A DNA stretch of 64,000 nt, taken from positions 1 to 64,000 of the forward strand of contig NZ_PPCN01000017.1 in assembly GCF_002906165.1 (NCBI RefSeq), read 5' to 3'. The DNA is from Roseibium marinum (lineage in GTDB: Bacteria > Pseudomonadota > Alphaproteobacteria > Rhizobiales > Stappiaceae). Under the pieces are notes generated by a model. That model did no database searches. It saw only the letters and a program-made list of their open reading frames with translations, and was not told where the DNA came from. Positions within the stretch are counted from its first letter, which is position 1. Every line of letters begins with the position of its first letter. The translations under genes were made by a program, and so were the position numbers. Shown piece by piece: positions 53,250 to 63,309 of the stretch.

Positions 53250-54533
53250 ATGGCGAAGCAGGCAAAGCAAAACCAGTCTTTCGAGGTGATGGTTCTCGGT
53301 GCCGGCATCGTCGGGGTTTCGACAGCGCTTCACCTGCGCCGTCTGGGTCTGGACGTTGCCCTGATCGACCGGACACATCCGGGCCTGGAAGCATCCTTCG
53401 GCAATGCAGGCATCGTTCAGCGCAACGGCTTCGTGCCGCACGCGGTGCCATTGCGTGCGCGGGAGCTGATGGGGATACTGTTCAGGCAATCGAGCGCCGT
53501 TTCCTATGACTTTGGGACGCTGGTGCGCCTGCTTCCCTGGTTGCGGCGCTATCACGCGGCCAGCGGCGACAGGGCCGCGGAACTTTATTCGCGTGTCGTC
53601 GCTCCCTTGCGGGCACTGGCGGTTCAGGAGCATCTTGAGCTTGCGCGCTCCGCGAATGCGGACAGGTTCTACCGGCAGGGCGGCTGGATACATCTTTACA
53701 GGTCCGGGTCCTCCTACAGCCTGGGCGAGACAGAGCGCTATTACGCGAGGGTTTTCGGGGTCGCTTACGATGAGTTGACGGCCGGCGAGATCGGCACCCT
53801 TGAACCTGGCCTGAAAATCGCCAGTCACAGGGCGGCAAGCCTGAAAGCGGTCCACTGGACCGAGAGCTGTTCCGTCTCCAATCCGGGCGCGGTCGTTGAC
53901 GCCTTCTGGCGGAGCTTTGTCCGGGAAGGTGGAAAATATTTCCGCGCCGATGCCGCAAAGCTGCAACGCAAGCGCGGCGGATGGCGTCTTGAGGGTGAAC
54001 GCGGCACTGTCTTTGCCGGGAACGCGGTCATCGCGCTGGGGGCATGGTCGCAGGATATCATGAAGGCGCTGGGCGAAAACTATCCGCTTGCGGTCAAGCG
54101 GGGCTATCACATGCATTACCGGCCGTTGTCGGGAGCTTCCCTGTCACGTCCGCTCGTCGACGTGGAAAACGGGTTGGTGCTGACCCCGACCGACAATGGC
54201 ATTCGTCTGACGACCGGTGTCGAACTGGCCGAGCGCGACGCTCCGCAAAATCCGAATATCATCGCAATGGCCAGAAGACGGGCGGAGGATCTCATTCCCC
54301 TCGGGCGGCCGCTGCAGGATACCCCCTGGATGGGGTCGCGGCCGTGCCTGCCCGATTCCCTTCCCGTGGTCGGGGCCTCGCCGACGATCCCGGGATTGTG
54401 GGTGAATTTCGGCCATGCGCATGACGGGTTCACGCTCGGGCCGATTACCGGCCGGCTGCTCGCCGAAATGATTGCCGGCAAGACGCCCATACTGGACCCG
54501 ACAGGCCTGTCGCCGCTCCGGTTCATGGCGTGA
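53250..54533 (+). CDS. FAD-dependent oxidoreductase, D-amino acid dehydrogenase-like
   Basis: The 427-residue protein has the dinucleotide loop LGAGIVGVSTALHLRRLGLD at about residues 16-35, an N-terminal FAD domain and a C-terminal GHAHDGFTLGPITGRLLAEM motif typical of DadA-type enzymes. It probably oxidises a D-amino acid or amine and passes electrons to the membrane. The ATG at 53250 is near a weak AAGGA that is very close, so a start a little later or earlier is possible. It faces an Lrp regulator gene, which may control it. Confidence 0.85.
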   Translation: MAKQAKQNQSFEVMVLGAGIVGVSTALHLRRLGLDVALIDRTHPGLEASFGNAGIVQRNGFVPHAVPLRARELMGILFRQSSAVSYDFGTLVRLLPWLRRYHAASGDRAAELYSRVVAPLRALAVQEHLELARSANADRFYRQGGWIHLYRSGSSYSLGETERYYARVFGVAYDELTAGEIGTLEPGLKIASHRAASLKAVHWTESCSVSNPGAVVDAFWRSFVREGGKYFRADAAKLQRKRGGWRLEGERGTVFAGNAVIALGAWSQDIMKALGENYPLAVKRGYHMHYRPLSGASLSRPLVDVENGLVLTPTDNGIRLTTGVELAERDAPQNPNIIAMARRRAEDLIPLGRPLQDTPWMGSRPCLPDSLPVVGASPTIPGLWVNFGHAHDGFTLGPITGRLLAEMIAGKTPILDPTGLSPLRFMA

Positions 54534-54546
54534 AGCGCCTTGCGGT

Positions 54547-55026
54547 TCAGCTCTCGCGCAGAGGCAGGGCCACCGTGTCCTTGACCGTATTGACCACGAT
54601 ACGGGACTGGACGTCCGAAACCAAGGTGTTGTCGAGCAGCTTCAGCCTGAGGAAATTGTCGTAGGTTTTGATGTCGTCTGTAACTACCTTTATAAGATAG
54701 TCCACCGCCCCGGTGATGCGTTCGCATGTGACGACTTCCGGCCAGTGATGCACCAGCTTGTCGAACGTCTCCATGTTGTCCCGGCTGGGAACCGCGAGTT
54801 TGACGAAGGAATAGGCGACGAAACCGAGGCCGACGGATTCCCTGTCCACGATGGCGGTTATCTGGCGGATAATGCCCTGTTCCTTCAACCGCTTGATCCT
54901 GCGCCAGCAGGGGGTCTGGCTCATGCCGGCCTCCTTGGCGACCTCGGCTATGGACAGCGAGGCATCGCGCTGCAGGACACGAAGAACGCGAACGTCGGAG
55001 GGGTCGAGAAGATATTTGTCTGTCAT
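54547..55026 (-). CDS. Lrp/AsnC family transcriptional regulator
   Basis: The 159-residue protein has the Lrp helix-turn-helix (SLSIAEVAKEAGMSQTPCWR) and the C-terminal RAM ligand domain with GAVDYLIKVVTDDIKTYDNF. Such proteins sense amino acids. It is divergent from the indolepyruvate oxidoreductase gene and convergent with the D-amino-acid dehydrogenase-like gene, so it likely controls this catabolic group. Confidence 0.94.
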   Translation of the reverse strand: MTDKYLLDPSDVRVLRVLQRDASLSIAEVAKEAGMSQTPCWRRIKRLKEQGIIRQITAIVDRESVGLGFVAYSFVKLAVPSRDNMETFDKLVHHWPEVVTCERITGAVDYLIKVVTDDIKTYDNFLRLKLLDNTLVSDVQSRIVVNTVKDTVALPLRES

Positions 55027-55172
55027 GGAAGGATTCAGGAATTTTTATGCTGTGTTGGGGCGAATTGCCGTGACGATAGCACAGAAATTACCGGAGAAAA
55101 GGATGATATTTATCTGAGAAGAGGTTGACCGGACGCGCTGCCGCCCGAATTGCCGGTCTAGGAGGATGTCGG

Positions 55173-58100
55173 ATGAATGTGCATATGCCAGCGGTGACCC
55201 TTGAAGACAAATATGTCGCCACTCAGGGGCGGGTCTACCTGACCGGGATCCAGGCGCTGGTCCGTCTGGCTCTGGACCGGGCAAGGCTCGACCGGCAGGC
55301 GGGGCTGAAAACCGGCGGGTTCATCTCCGGCTATCGCGGCTCGCCGCTCGCGGGCTATGACACCGAACTGATGCGGGCGCAGCGCCATCTCAAGCACCAT
55401 GATGTCGTCTTCAAACCGGGCGTGAACGAGGAACTGGGCGCGACCGCCGTGTGGGGCAGTCAGAAACTGCGCGGCGAGGGCGGCATCGGCCGCGCGACCG
55501 ATTACGACGGTGTCTTCGGGATCTGGTACGGCAAGTCGCCGGGCGTCGACCGGGCGGGGGACGTCTTGCGACAGGCGAATGCCTCCGGCACCGACCGTAA
55601 TGGCGGCGTTCTTGCCCTTGCCGGTGACGATCACCTGGCAAAGTCCTCCATTTTGCCGGCGCAAAGCGAATTCTATTTCGAGCATGCGGAAATTCCGGTG
55701 CTCAATCCCTCCGATATCCAGGACGTGCTCGACTACGGCCTGCACGGACTTGAGATGTCCCGGTTCACCGGCCTTTGGACCGCGCTCATCTGTGTCGCCG
55801 ACACCATGGATGCCTCGGCGACGATTGATATCTCCCCGAAGCGGTTGCAGCTCGTTCGCCCGCTCGAGGGCGACCCGCGCAAGGACTACCGCCAGAACCG
55901 CGATCTGCTTCTCGCCAACCGGCTGGAGACCGAACGCCTGCTGCGCGACATTCGCATTCCGGCGACGCATATCTACGCACGCGCCAACGGCCTCGACCGG
56001 GTGAGCTTCGGCACGCGCGGCCAGGTCAAGCTCGGCATCGTGACATCGGGCAAGGCGTATCGCGATCTGCTGCAGGCGCTGGACCTGATGGGCATTTCGG
56101 AAGATTTCGCCAAGGCGCTGGGCCTTGCCGTCTACAAGGTCGCCATGACCTGGCCGCTGGAACCGCATGGCCTGCGCGAGTTTGCCCGCGGCGCCGAACG
56201 CCTGCTCGTCGTCGAGCACAAGCGCGGCTTCATGGAACCGCAGATCAAGGAAATCTCCTATCACTGGCCGCATATGAGCCGACCGGAAATCTGGGGCAAA
56301 CGGCAACCGGACGGAATGCCGTTCCTGTCCGACGTGCTTGAACTGTCGGTGGCCGAAATTATCGAAGGCCTGATGACCTGGCTGCCGGATGACGCGGTTT
56401 CCGATGACATGCGCGCCCTTGCGAGCCGCATGACGCATCAGGTCATGTGGGCTCAGGGCCATGCGGAGCGGGCCGCCCGCATACCCTATTTCTGTTCCGG
56501 ATGCCCGCATTCGACGTCCACGCTGACGCCCGAAGGGTCCCGCTCCCTGCCGGGGATCGGCTGTCACGCCATGACGGAAATGGCCGGGCGCACCACGGAT
56601 GGCCAGATCGCCATGGGCGGCGAGGGTATTCTGTGGGTCGGCCAGCAGCCGTTTTCCGGCGACAGCCACGTGTTCGCCAATGTCGGCGACGGCACCTATT
56701 TCCATTCCGGCATTCTGGCGATCCGCCAGGCGCTGGCGTCGAATGTGCCGATCACCTACAAGATCCTCTACAATGACGCGGTCGCCATGACCGGCGGCCA
56801 GAAAGTCGACGGCCAGCTTTCCGTTCCGCAGATCACCCGCCAGCTCGAGGCGGAAGGGGTGGAACGGATTGCCATCGTTTCGGAGACCCCGGAAAACTAC
56901 GGCTCCTGGTCACCGATTGCTCCAGGCACCAAGGTGTATCACCGTGACGAACTGATGGATGTCCAGAAGGAGCTGCAATCCTTCAAGGGCGTCTCCGTCA
57001 TCGTCTACGACCAGACCTGCGCGGCGGAAAAACGCCGCCGGCGCAAGCGCGGCCTGTTCCCGGATCCGGACAAGCGGCTGTTCATCAACGACCGCGTCTG
57101 CGAGGGCTGCGGCGACTGCTCGGTTCAGTCCAACTGCCTGTCGGTCGAGCCGCTGGCGACGCCGTTCGGCGAAAAGCGGGTGATCAACCAGTCGAGCTGC
57201 AACAAGGACTTCTCCTGCATCAAGGGGTTCTGTCCGTCCTTTGTGGAGATCGAAGGCGCGGAGCTGAAAAAGCCGAAGAAGGCCGATGTCGATATCGATG
57301 CGCTGGTGGGTGACCTGCCGCAGCCGGTTCTGGCTTCGCTCGAACGCACCCGCAATGCCCTCGTGGCCGGTATCGGCGGCATGGGCGTGACAACGATCAG
57401 CGCCGTCCTTGCCATGGCCGCCCATGTGGACGGCAAACAGGCGTCCACGCTGGACATGACCGGCCTTGCCCAGAAAGGCGGCCCGGTCACATCTCATATC
57501 CGCTTCGCGGCGAGCGACAGATCCATCGAGGGGCCGCGTGTTCCGGCGGCCAGTCTCGATCTGCTGATTGCCAGCGACATGGTCGTTGCAACCAATGCGG
57601 ACCAGCTCGCGCTGGCGCACCGCGGCCATACCCTGACCGTGGCGAATACCAAGGTCGCGCCGACGGCGGAGTTCGTCCTGAAGCAGACCCTTTCCTTCGA
57701 TGAAAAGCGCATGGATACCGCCCTGAACGCAGCATCGGGCACCTATCTCGCCGTGAATGCGGCGGATATCGCCGAAAAGCTTTTGGGCGATGCCATCTAT
57801 GCCAACATGCTGCTTGTCGGCATGGCCTATCAGAGCGGCGGCCTGCCGGTCACCGACTATGCCATCGAGACGGCTCTGGAACTCAACGGCGCTTCGGTTG
57901 CAAGCAATATCAAGGCGTTCCGTGCCGGACGTATCCTGGCCGCGGATGCTCAAAAACTGCTGAACGCGCTTCCGGGCGAGACAAAACCGCGTGAATTCAG
58001 CCTGGACGAGAAGATCGCCTTCAATGCGCTGGAACTGACCGGCTACCAGGATGCCGCTTACGCAGCCCGCTACCAGGGCCTTGTGGCGAAAGTCAAGGCG

Positions 58101-58694
58101 GCGGACGAGGCTCACGGGCCGGGAACCCTGCGTCTGACGCGGACTGTTGCCGACTTCCTCTTCAAGGTGATGGCCTACAAGGACGAATATGAAGTCGCCC
58201 GGCTTTATTCCGATCCCGCCTTCCGGCAGAAAATCGCGCAACGGTTCGAAAACCCGCGCAAGCTCAAGGTGCACCTGGCGCCGCCGATCCTCGCCCATCG
58301 CAAGGATCCCAAGACCGGTAGGCCGGAAAAGATGGCTTTCGGCCCCTGGGTGTTCGGCGTCTTCAAGGTGCTGGCGAAGTTCAGGGGAATTCGCGGCAAG
58401 TGGTTCGATCCCTTTGCCCGCAACGCCGAGCGCCGGGCCGAACGGGCCCTGATCGCCCGGTATGAGGCGGATATCGCGGAAATCCTGAACCGGCTGCCGG
58501 ACGGCAATTACGGACTGCTGGTCGAGTTGGCCCGCGTGCCCGACCTTGTCCGCGGCTTCGGTCCGGTAAAGGAAGAGAGCATGCACAAAGCCGCCGAAAA
58601 GCGCCTGATCCTGCTTGAACAGCTGCACACGAGCAATGATGGTGGCAACGATGAAGCCGAGACCTCAAGGCTCATGCTCACCGCCGCGGAATAG
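55173..58694 (+). CDS. Fused indolepyruvate ferredoxin oxidoreductase
   Basis: The 1173-residue protein joins the alpha and beta halves found in alphaproteobacterial indolepyruvate/2-oxoacid:ferredoxin oxidoreductases: the pyrimidine-binding part first, the TPP domain with GIGCHAMTEMAGRTTDG and SHVFANVGDGTYFHSG (about residues 470-520), then a ferredoxin-like cluster region CEGCGDCSVQSNC (about 645) and a gamma domain with GIGGMGVTTISAVLAMAAH (about 735). It oxidises arylpyruvates from aromatic amino acids to acyl-CoA. GGAGGA precedes the ATG at 55173. The Lrp gene is divergent. Confidence 0.93.
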   Translation: MNVHMPAVTLEDKYVATQGRVYLTGIQALVRLALDRARLDRQAGLKTGGFISGYRGSPLAGYDTELMRAQRHLKHHDVVFKPGVNEELGATAVWGSQKLRGEGGIGRATDYDGVFGIWYGKSPGVDRAGDVLRQANASGTDRNGGVLALAGDDHLAKSSILPAQSEFYFEHAEIPVLNPSDIQDVLDYGLHGLEMSRFTGLWTALICVADTMDASATIDISPKRLQLVRPLEGDPRKDYRQNRDLLLANRLETERLLRDIRIPATHIYARANGLDRVSFGTRGQVKLGIVTSGKAYRDLLQALDLMGISEDFAKALGLAVYKVAMTWPLEPHGLREFARGAERLLVVEHKRGFMEPQIKEISYHWPHMSRPEIWGKRQPDGMPFLSDVLELSVAEIIEGLMTWLPDDAVSDDMRALASRMTHQVMWAQGHAERAARIPYFCSGCPHSTSTLTPEGSRSLPGIGCHAMTEMAGRTTDGQIAMGGEGILWVGQQPFSGDSHVFANVGDGTYFHSGILAIRQALASNVPITYKILYNDAVAMTGGQKVDGQLSVPQITRQLEAEGVERIAIVSETPENYGSWSPIAPGTKVYHRDELMDVQKELQSFKGVSVIVYDQTCAAEKRRRRKRGLFPDPDKRLFINDRVCEGCGDCSVQSNCLSVEPLATPFGEKRVINQSSCNKDFSCIKGFCPSFVEIEGAELKKPKKADVDIDALVGDLPQPVLASLERTRNALVAGIGGMGVTTISAVLAMAAHVDGKQASTLDMTGLAQKGGPVTSHIRFAASDRSIEGPRVPAASLDLLIASDMVVATNADQLALAHRGHTLTVANTKVAPTAEFVLKQTLSFDEKRMDTALNAASGTYLAVNAADIAEKLLGDAIYANMLLVGMAYQSGGLPVTDYAIETALELNGASVASNIKAFRAGRILAADAQKLLNALPGETKPREFSLDEKIAFNALELTGYQDAAYAARYQGLVAKVKAADEAHGPGTLRLTRTVADFLFKVMAYKDEYEVARLYSDPAFRQKIAQRFENPRKLKVHLAPPILAHRKDPKTGRPEKMAFGPWVFGVFKVLAKFRGIRGKWFDPFARNAERRAERALIARYEADIAEILNRLPDGNYGLLVELARVPDLVRGFGPVKEESMHKAAEKRLILLEQLHTSNDGGNDEAETSRLMLTAAE

Positions 58695-58697
58695 ACT

Positions 58698-58922
58698 TCA
58701 GTCGATCCCCAAGAGAGAGCGGCGGATTTCCTCCCGCGCTCTTTCCGCGTCTTCGTCGGCCAGAATGTCCCTGAGGATGTCATCGGGGAGGGAACTCAGG
58801 GTTCTGCGCCGTCCGCGGCAAGTCGACCAACTTGTCCATGCACGGAGAATTTTCCTCAAAAAACCATCCCGCCTTGAGGAGCCGCAGAGGGGAGAATAAA
58901 TCCGACGAATTTCAGGGGGCAT
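58698..58922 (-). CDS. DUF1127-like small protein
   Basis: The 74-residue frame starts at 58922 with GGAGG 5 bases upstream. The end reads LSSLPDDILRDILADEDAER then AREEIRRSLLG, resembling the DUF1127 helix, with a basic W-rich middle. It is convergent with the oxidoreductase gene, 3 bases apart. Function unknown. Confidence 0.6.
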   Translation of the reverse strand: MPPEIRRIYSPLCGSSRRDGFLRKILRAWTSWSTCRGRRRTLSSLPDDILRDILADEDAERAREEIRRSLLGID

Positions 58923-59491
58923 GTCCACCTCCAATAAAAAAATATATATCTTTCTTTATTACGTCTCGATCCAAGTCTGGGCAATAAAAAAAGATAAATA
59001 TTTTTAAATTAGGCGAACTGGCCACTGCCAAGCGTGCCAGACCTGAGGGACCGTACCTGGTGGGGTCTGCTTTTTCGTTGGCACAGTGCAAAAAACCGGT
59101 TTGCAGAAACCTGCCCAGAGATCCAGATACAGCGCCAGGCAAGTTGGCCAGGCTATCGTCTTGCACTCGAATATCGGTGCGACGCGCGTTAACAAATGGA
59201 TGGGTTTCGGTCGCCCGGACGCCTGAAAAACCTCGATCCGGAAACAATTTCAGGAAAGATGAGCGATTTCTCAGGCTGCTTATTCAAGCGGTTAACTGGA
59301 AATGAATTCCCAGAAAAATGTTCATTTTCAATAACTTATTTCTATATGACGCAACGATATTACAATTGTCCTCAAGTTTGAGAAAAAAATAATTACATTC
59401 TCGGAACGGGTCTTTTGTTCTTTTTTAAAACTCCGCTTCATCCTCGGTATCACCGCCGCATAGGCAAAAATTTGAGAACTGGTATCGAAGC
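58923..59491. other. AT-rich gene-free gap
   Basis: About 570 bases with AT-rich runs near 58935-59010 and 59320-59430. I see no gene with family features, no RNA gene and no clear repeat. It could hold promoters for the flanking DUF1127-like and DUF2336 genes. Confidence 0.5.
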
Positions 59492-60577
59492 ATGACCGAA
59501 GCGTTGAAAACAGAACTGGTAAACTTTTCGGAGCTGACCGGGGAAGCTGGCAGCGCCAGACGGGCGGAACTCGCCCGGCATGTCGCAACGTTGTTCGCAT
59601 TGACCTCCGACCGGTGTTCGGACGAGCAGGTCGATATTTACGACTCCGTTCTTTTGCGTCTGGTCGATATGGTGGAGGCGGAAGTCCGGCGCTATGTGGC
59701 GGACCAGATGTCCAGTCTTCGCCGCGGACCGGAGGAAACGATCCGCCGGCTCGCCGATGACGACATCGAGGTGGCCGAACCCATTCTTCTCAGATCGACC
59801 GTCCTGCGCGACGCGGACCTGATCAAGATCGCGGAAAAACGCAGCAACGCTCACCGCTTCGCGATTGCCCAGCGTGAAGTTCTGTCCGAGGAACTGACGG
59901 ATATCCTGGTGCGGACGGGCGATCTCAAGGTCAAACGGAAGGTTGCCGGCAATGACGGCGCCTGTCTGTCCGATGCGTCGGTCATGGCGCTGATCAGCGA
60001 CGCGGCGTCGGACGCAACCTTGCAACTCTCGTTGAGCGAACGCGCGGATCTCGCCGAGGCGCATATTGCCAGCCTGGTTTCGGTCGCCAGCGAGGAAGTC
60101 CGCAAGAAACTCCACGCGGCAGGGCGCGGCGACGAAGCCGAACGTGTTGAGGAAGCGGCGCAAGTCGCGGCCCAGCGCATGTCGAACCAATACTGGCTGG
60201 GCCGTTACGATTTCGAAACCGCGCGCAGCCGGATCATCCTGCTTGCCAAGCGCGGCATGGTCAACGAAGCCGCCCTGCGCCGTTTCGCTTCCGAGGACCG
60301 CTTTGCCGAAGTCGTCGCAACCTTCGCCTGGCTGGTCCGTTGCGGCGTGGAGGAAGTGAGCCACTGGATGGTGCGTCCGGATCCGGAACCTTTCGTGATC
60401 CTGGCCAAGGCCTCCGGCTTTTCCTCGATCACCGTCGGGTCATTGCTTTCCATCGGTCCCTGGCGTCACCGTCTGACGCCGGAAGCGCGTAGCGATGCGA
60501 TGAAACTGTTCGAGCGCATGAGCGTTGCAGAAGCCAAGCGCAAGATGTCGCATTGGCAGAACATCGTCCTCCATTGA
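59492..60577 (+). CDS. DUF2336 domain-containing protein
   Basis: The 361-residue, helical protein matches DUF2336: repeated two-helix units such as RRLADDDIEVAEPILLRSTV and LSLSERADLAEAHIASLVS. The family is frequent in Alphaproteobacteria and has no proven function; some members are near cyclic-di-GMP or cell-cycle genes. It has no signal or membrane helix. A large hairpin follows it. Confidence 0.88.
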   Translation: MTEALKTELVNFSELTGEAGSARRAELARHVATLFALTSDRCSDEQVDIYDSVLLRLVDMVEAEVRRYVADQMSSLRRGPEETIRRLADDDIEVAEPILLRSTVLRDADLIKIAEKRSNAHRFAIAQREVLSEELTDILVRTGDLKVKRKVAGNDGACLSDASVMALISDAASDATLQLSLSERADLAEAHIASLVSVASEEVRKKLHAAGRGDEAERVEEAAQVAAQRMSNQYWLGRYDFETARSRIILLAKRGMVNEAALRRFASEDRFAEVVATFAWLVRCGVEEVSHWMVRPDPEPFVILAKASGFSSITVGSLLSIGPWRHRLTPEARSDAMKLFERMSVAEAKRKMSHWQNIVLH

Positions 60578-60606
60578 GGCATGCAACTCTAAAGCCGATC
60601 AACTTT

Positions 60607-60638
60607 CAGACCTCCAATCGAATGCGATTGGAGGTCTG
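60607..60638. repeat. Long perfect hairpin after DUF2336 gene
   Basis: CAGACCTCCAATCG (60607-60620) pairs with CGATTGGAGGTCTG (60625-60638) across an AATG loop, and outer GATCAAC/GTTGATC arms extend it. No T run follows, so it may end transcription weakly or process RNA. Confidence 0.65.
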
Positions 60639-60787
60639 TTGATCTGAATTACATTTTGTAAGGTCCGGTCCGCAGTCCGGGCCTTTTTCTTTGGGTGGTG
60701 CAGCTACAAGCCGGTTAACTTCCAAAATATTGCGAACCGTGCTTAACAAAGGCAAGGACCGTCAACGCGACTTGCCGTGGGGCCCAT

Positions 60788-63178
60788 ATGCGCTTTTCAA
60801 TCAAATTTCCCGCCCGTTTCAATCCGGCACCGGACTTGATGCGAAAGGCTGTCCCGTTTCTGCTGGCATTGAGCGTTGTTGTTCTCACTGCTGTCGCTGG
60901 ACCTTTCGAGGGGCAGGCACAGGGTATTCCCGGCACCTTTAAAGGTCTCGTCGGGGCCGAACAAGGCTCGGCTGTTTCCTCCGGGACGGGTGAGGCGTCC
61001 GGGGTTGCCGGCGCAGCGGCGGAACGAGGGGCTGAAGACGAGGAAGGTGCGGGTGCGGGCCTCATCGAGGCTCTGGAAGGATTTTCCGACGAGGCGGTTG
61101 AGGCACGTAATGAATTCAAGTCGATCGTCGGGGAAATTCCGACGATCCACAATTCCATACTGAATATCCTTCGCGCCCACGGCGAGGACCACGGCCTGGG
61201 GTGGCTTCCGGCGGTGCTGATCGACGTGGCGATCGCCATCGCGGTCGGCCTTGCGGCTTACGCGCTGCTCGGCAGATGGGCACACCGGCAATTCGCCTTC
61301 CTGTATCAGCCGGAAGTCTACAGCCGGTCCGACAAGATCATCTATCTCTATGTGCGCGCGCTTTTGATGGCTGTGGGCGTCGCGCTGTTCTTCGCGGTCG
61401 CCGCGGTTGTCTACCTTGTTGCCGGAACCGGCCTGCAGGCCGCCAACGAAACAGCGCTTGTGGTGCTCAGTGTCGTCTCCGTCTTCATGCTCGTGCGCGT
61501 CATCTGGCGCAACCTGTTCGCGCCCGACACGCAGACCCATCGCCTGCTCGCGCTGACAAACAGCGAGGCTACGGGGCTCTACAGAGCGCTGCTTGCCGGC
61601 TCAGGCGTTTCCCTGACGGCCGTGGCCTTCTGCATCTGGATGGAACGTCTCGGGCTGTCGAACGACGCGCACAAGATCGCATTGATCGGGGCTTCGGCGC
61701 TCTCCATGCTGATCCTTCTGGCAATTACCATTGTCTACCGCAAGGTCATCGCCCGGCTTGTCCGGGGACAGGAAGGCGAGGAATGCCCGTTCTGGCGCAA
61801 GGTGCTTGCCCGTATCTGGCACTATATCGCGGTTCTTTATCTGATCCTCGCCTGGAGCATCTCCGCGGTCCGTATCCTTCTGGATCTGCCCGATGCGACG
61901 GGACTGGTCGCTGCGCCCATCCAGGCGCTGCTTCTGGCCGCTTTTGCCTATGGTCTGCTGATCCTGATCATCGACCGGGTGCTTCTCCCGCGGCTCGATA
62001 CCGCGGACGCTCAGGCGAAGATCGCCGAAGACATCAAGCGGGCGGAGGAGAGCGAAGGCGGTAACGACGATCCGGAAAGCGCCCTGGCGCAGGCCCGCGC
62101 GGAGGCCGCTGAGCGGGAAGCAAAGCGCACACCCTTCCGGGATCTCTTCGACCGGGGCGCCATCATCCTGATCACCTTTGGCTCCCTCGATCTTCTGGCT
62201 TCGTGGTGGGGCCTGCCGCTTGCCGGCAGCGGGTCCCTGATCGGCTCGTTTGTCGAGGTGCTGCTGGTCGTGTTTCTGGGCTATATGGCTTACGAAGCGG
62301 TCAAGATCCTCATCGACCGGCAGATCGCCAAGGAAACACCGGCTGAAACGGACGAAGAAGCGGAAGTCGGCGGGACGGGGGAAAGCCGGATCGCGACGCT
62401 GCTTCCCATCTTCCGGAATTTCCTGCTGATCACCATCGTGGTGATCGCCTCCATGGTGGTGCTGTCGGAGCTTGGCGTGAACATTGCCCCGCTCTTCGCC
62501 GGTGCCGGTGTTGTCGGCCTGGCCATCGGCTTCGGGGCCCAGACGCTCATCCGCGACATCTTCTCGGGAGCCTTCTACCTGATCGACGACGCCTTCCGCA
62601 AAGGCGAATATATCGATATCGGCAGCGCCAAGGGCGTGGTCGAGAAGATCTCGATCCGCTCCATGCAGTTGCGTCATCACCGCGGCGCCCTGACGACTAT
62701 CCCCTTCGGCGAGATCCAGCAGGTGGAGAATTTTTCCCGCGACTGGGCGGTGATGAAGCTCGCCTTTCGTGTCACCTACGACACGGACGTGGAGAAGATG
62801 CGCAAGATCATCAAGAACTTTGGCCAGGAGCTTCTGGATGATGAATATTTCGGTCCGATGTTCCTGGCGCCGCTGAAGTCCCAGGGCATCATGTCCATGG
62901 AGGATTCGGCCATGATCGCCCGCGTGAAATTCACCACCAAACCCGGCAAGCAGTTCGAATTGCGCAAGGTCGTCTATGCCGGGCTGCGGGATCTCTTCGA
63001 GGAGAACGGCATCAAATTCGCCCATCGCCAGGTGACCGTCCGGGTTGCCGGCGCCGAGGACGAGCACGGGCATGTCTCTGCGGACACCGTTCAGGCCGCT
63101 GCGGCGGGCGCGGCCGCAATCGGCATGATCGGGGAAGACGGCGAGACGGACGGCGATGCGGATGCAAACCAGCTCTGA
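60788..63178 (+). CDS. Large mechanosensitive channel, MscS family
   Basis: The 796-residue protein has a signal-type N-terminus (PFLLALSVVVLTAVAG), a periplasmic linker, several membrane helices over residues 130-410 and a C-terminal MscS core with the pore helix APLFAGAGVVGLAIGFGAQT (about 570-590) and the beta domain RDIFSGAFYLIDDAFRKGEY. It should open under membrane tension to release solutes. The acidic C-terminus ends EDGETDGDADANQL. Larger than MscS, like the MscK/YnaI-type forms. A GTGGGG-type site is weak, so the start could be later. Confidence 0.9.
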   Translation: MRFSIKFPARFNPAPDLMRKAVPFLLALSVVVLTAVAGPFEGQAQGIPGTFKGLVGAEQGSAVSSGTGEASGVAGAAAERGAEDEEGAGAGLIEALEGFSDEAVEARNEFKSIVGEIPTIHNSILNILRAHGEDHGLGWLPAVLIDVAIAIAVGLAAYALLGRWAHRQFAFLYQPEVYSRSDKIIYLYVRALLMAVGVALFFAVAAVVYLVAGTGLQAANETALVVLSVVSVFMLVRVIWRNLFAPDTQTHRLLALTNSEATGLYRALLAGSGVSLTAVAFCIWMERLGLSNDAHKIALIGASALSMLILLAITIVYRKVIARLVRGQEGEECPFWRKVLARIWHYIAVLYLILAWSISAVRILLDLPDATGLVAAPIQALLLAAFAYGLLILIIDRVLLPRLDTADAQAKIAEDIKRAEESEGGNDDPESALAQARAEAAEREAKRTPFRDLFDRGAIILITFGSLDLLASWWGLPLAGSGSLIGSFVEVLLVVFLGYMAYEAVKILIDRQIAKETPAETDEEAEVGGTGESRIATLLPIFRNFLLITIVVIASMVVLSELGVNIAPLFAGAGVVGLAIGFGAQTLIRDIFSGAFYLIDDAFRKGEYIDIGSAKGVVEKISIRSMQLRHHRGALTTIPFGEIQQVENFSRDWAVMKLAFRVTYDTDVEKMRKIIKNFGQELLDDEYFGPMFLAPLKSQGIMSMEDSAMIARVKFTTKPGKQFELRKVVYAGLRDLFEENGIKFAHRQVTVRVAGAEDEHGHVSADTVQAAAAGAAAIGMIGEDGETDGDADANQL

Positions 63179-63309
63179 CTTTCTTCCACTGGCACACGAT
63201 GGTTTCCGGGCCGGAAAGCCTGCGTTTGCCCAATTCGGTGCTGCTGTCCATGGACCCGCCGCGTGAAATCCTATATCGGTCCCGGCGGATCTAAAATTAC
63301 GGAACCGGA

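Noticed and set aside
56910..58628. A long open frame opposite the indolepyruvate oxidoreductase gene
   Set aside because: Antisense shadow in high-GC DNA; the forward gene shows all domains.
58912..59247. A 111-codon frame in the AT-rich gap
   Set aside because: No ribosome-binding site, no family features, and it crosses A/T runs that read as Phe/Lys only.
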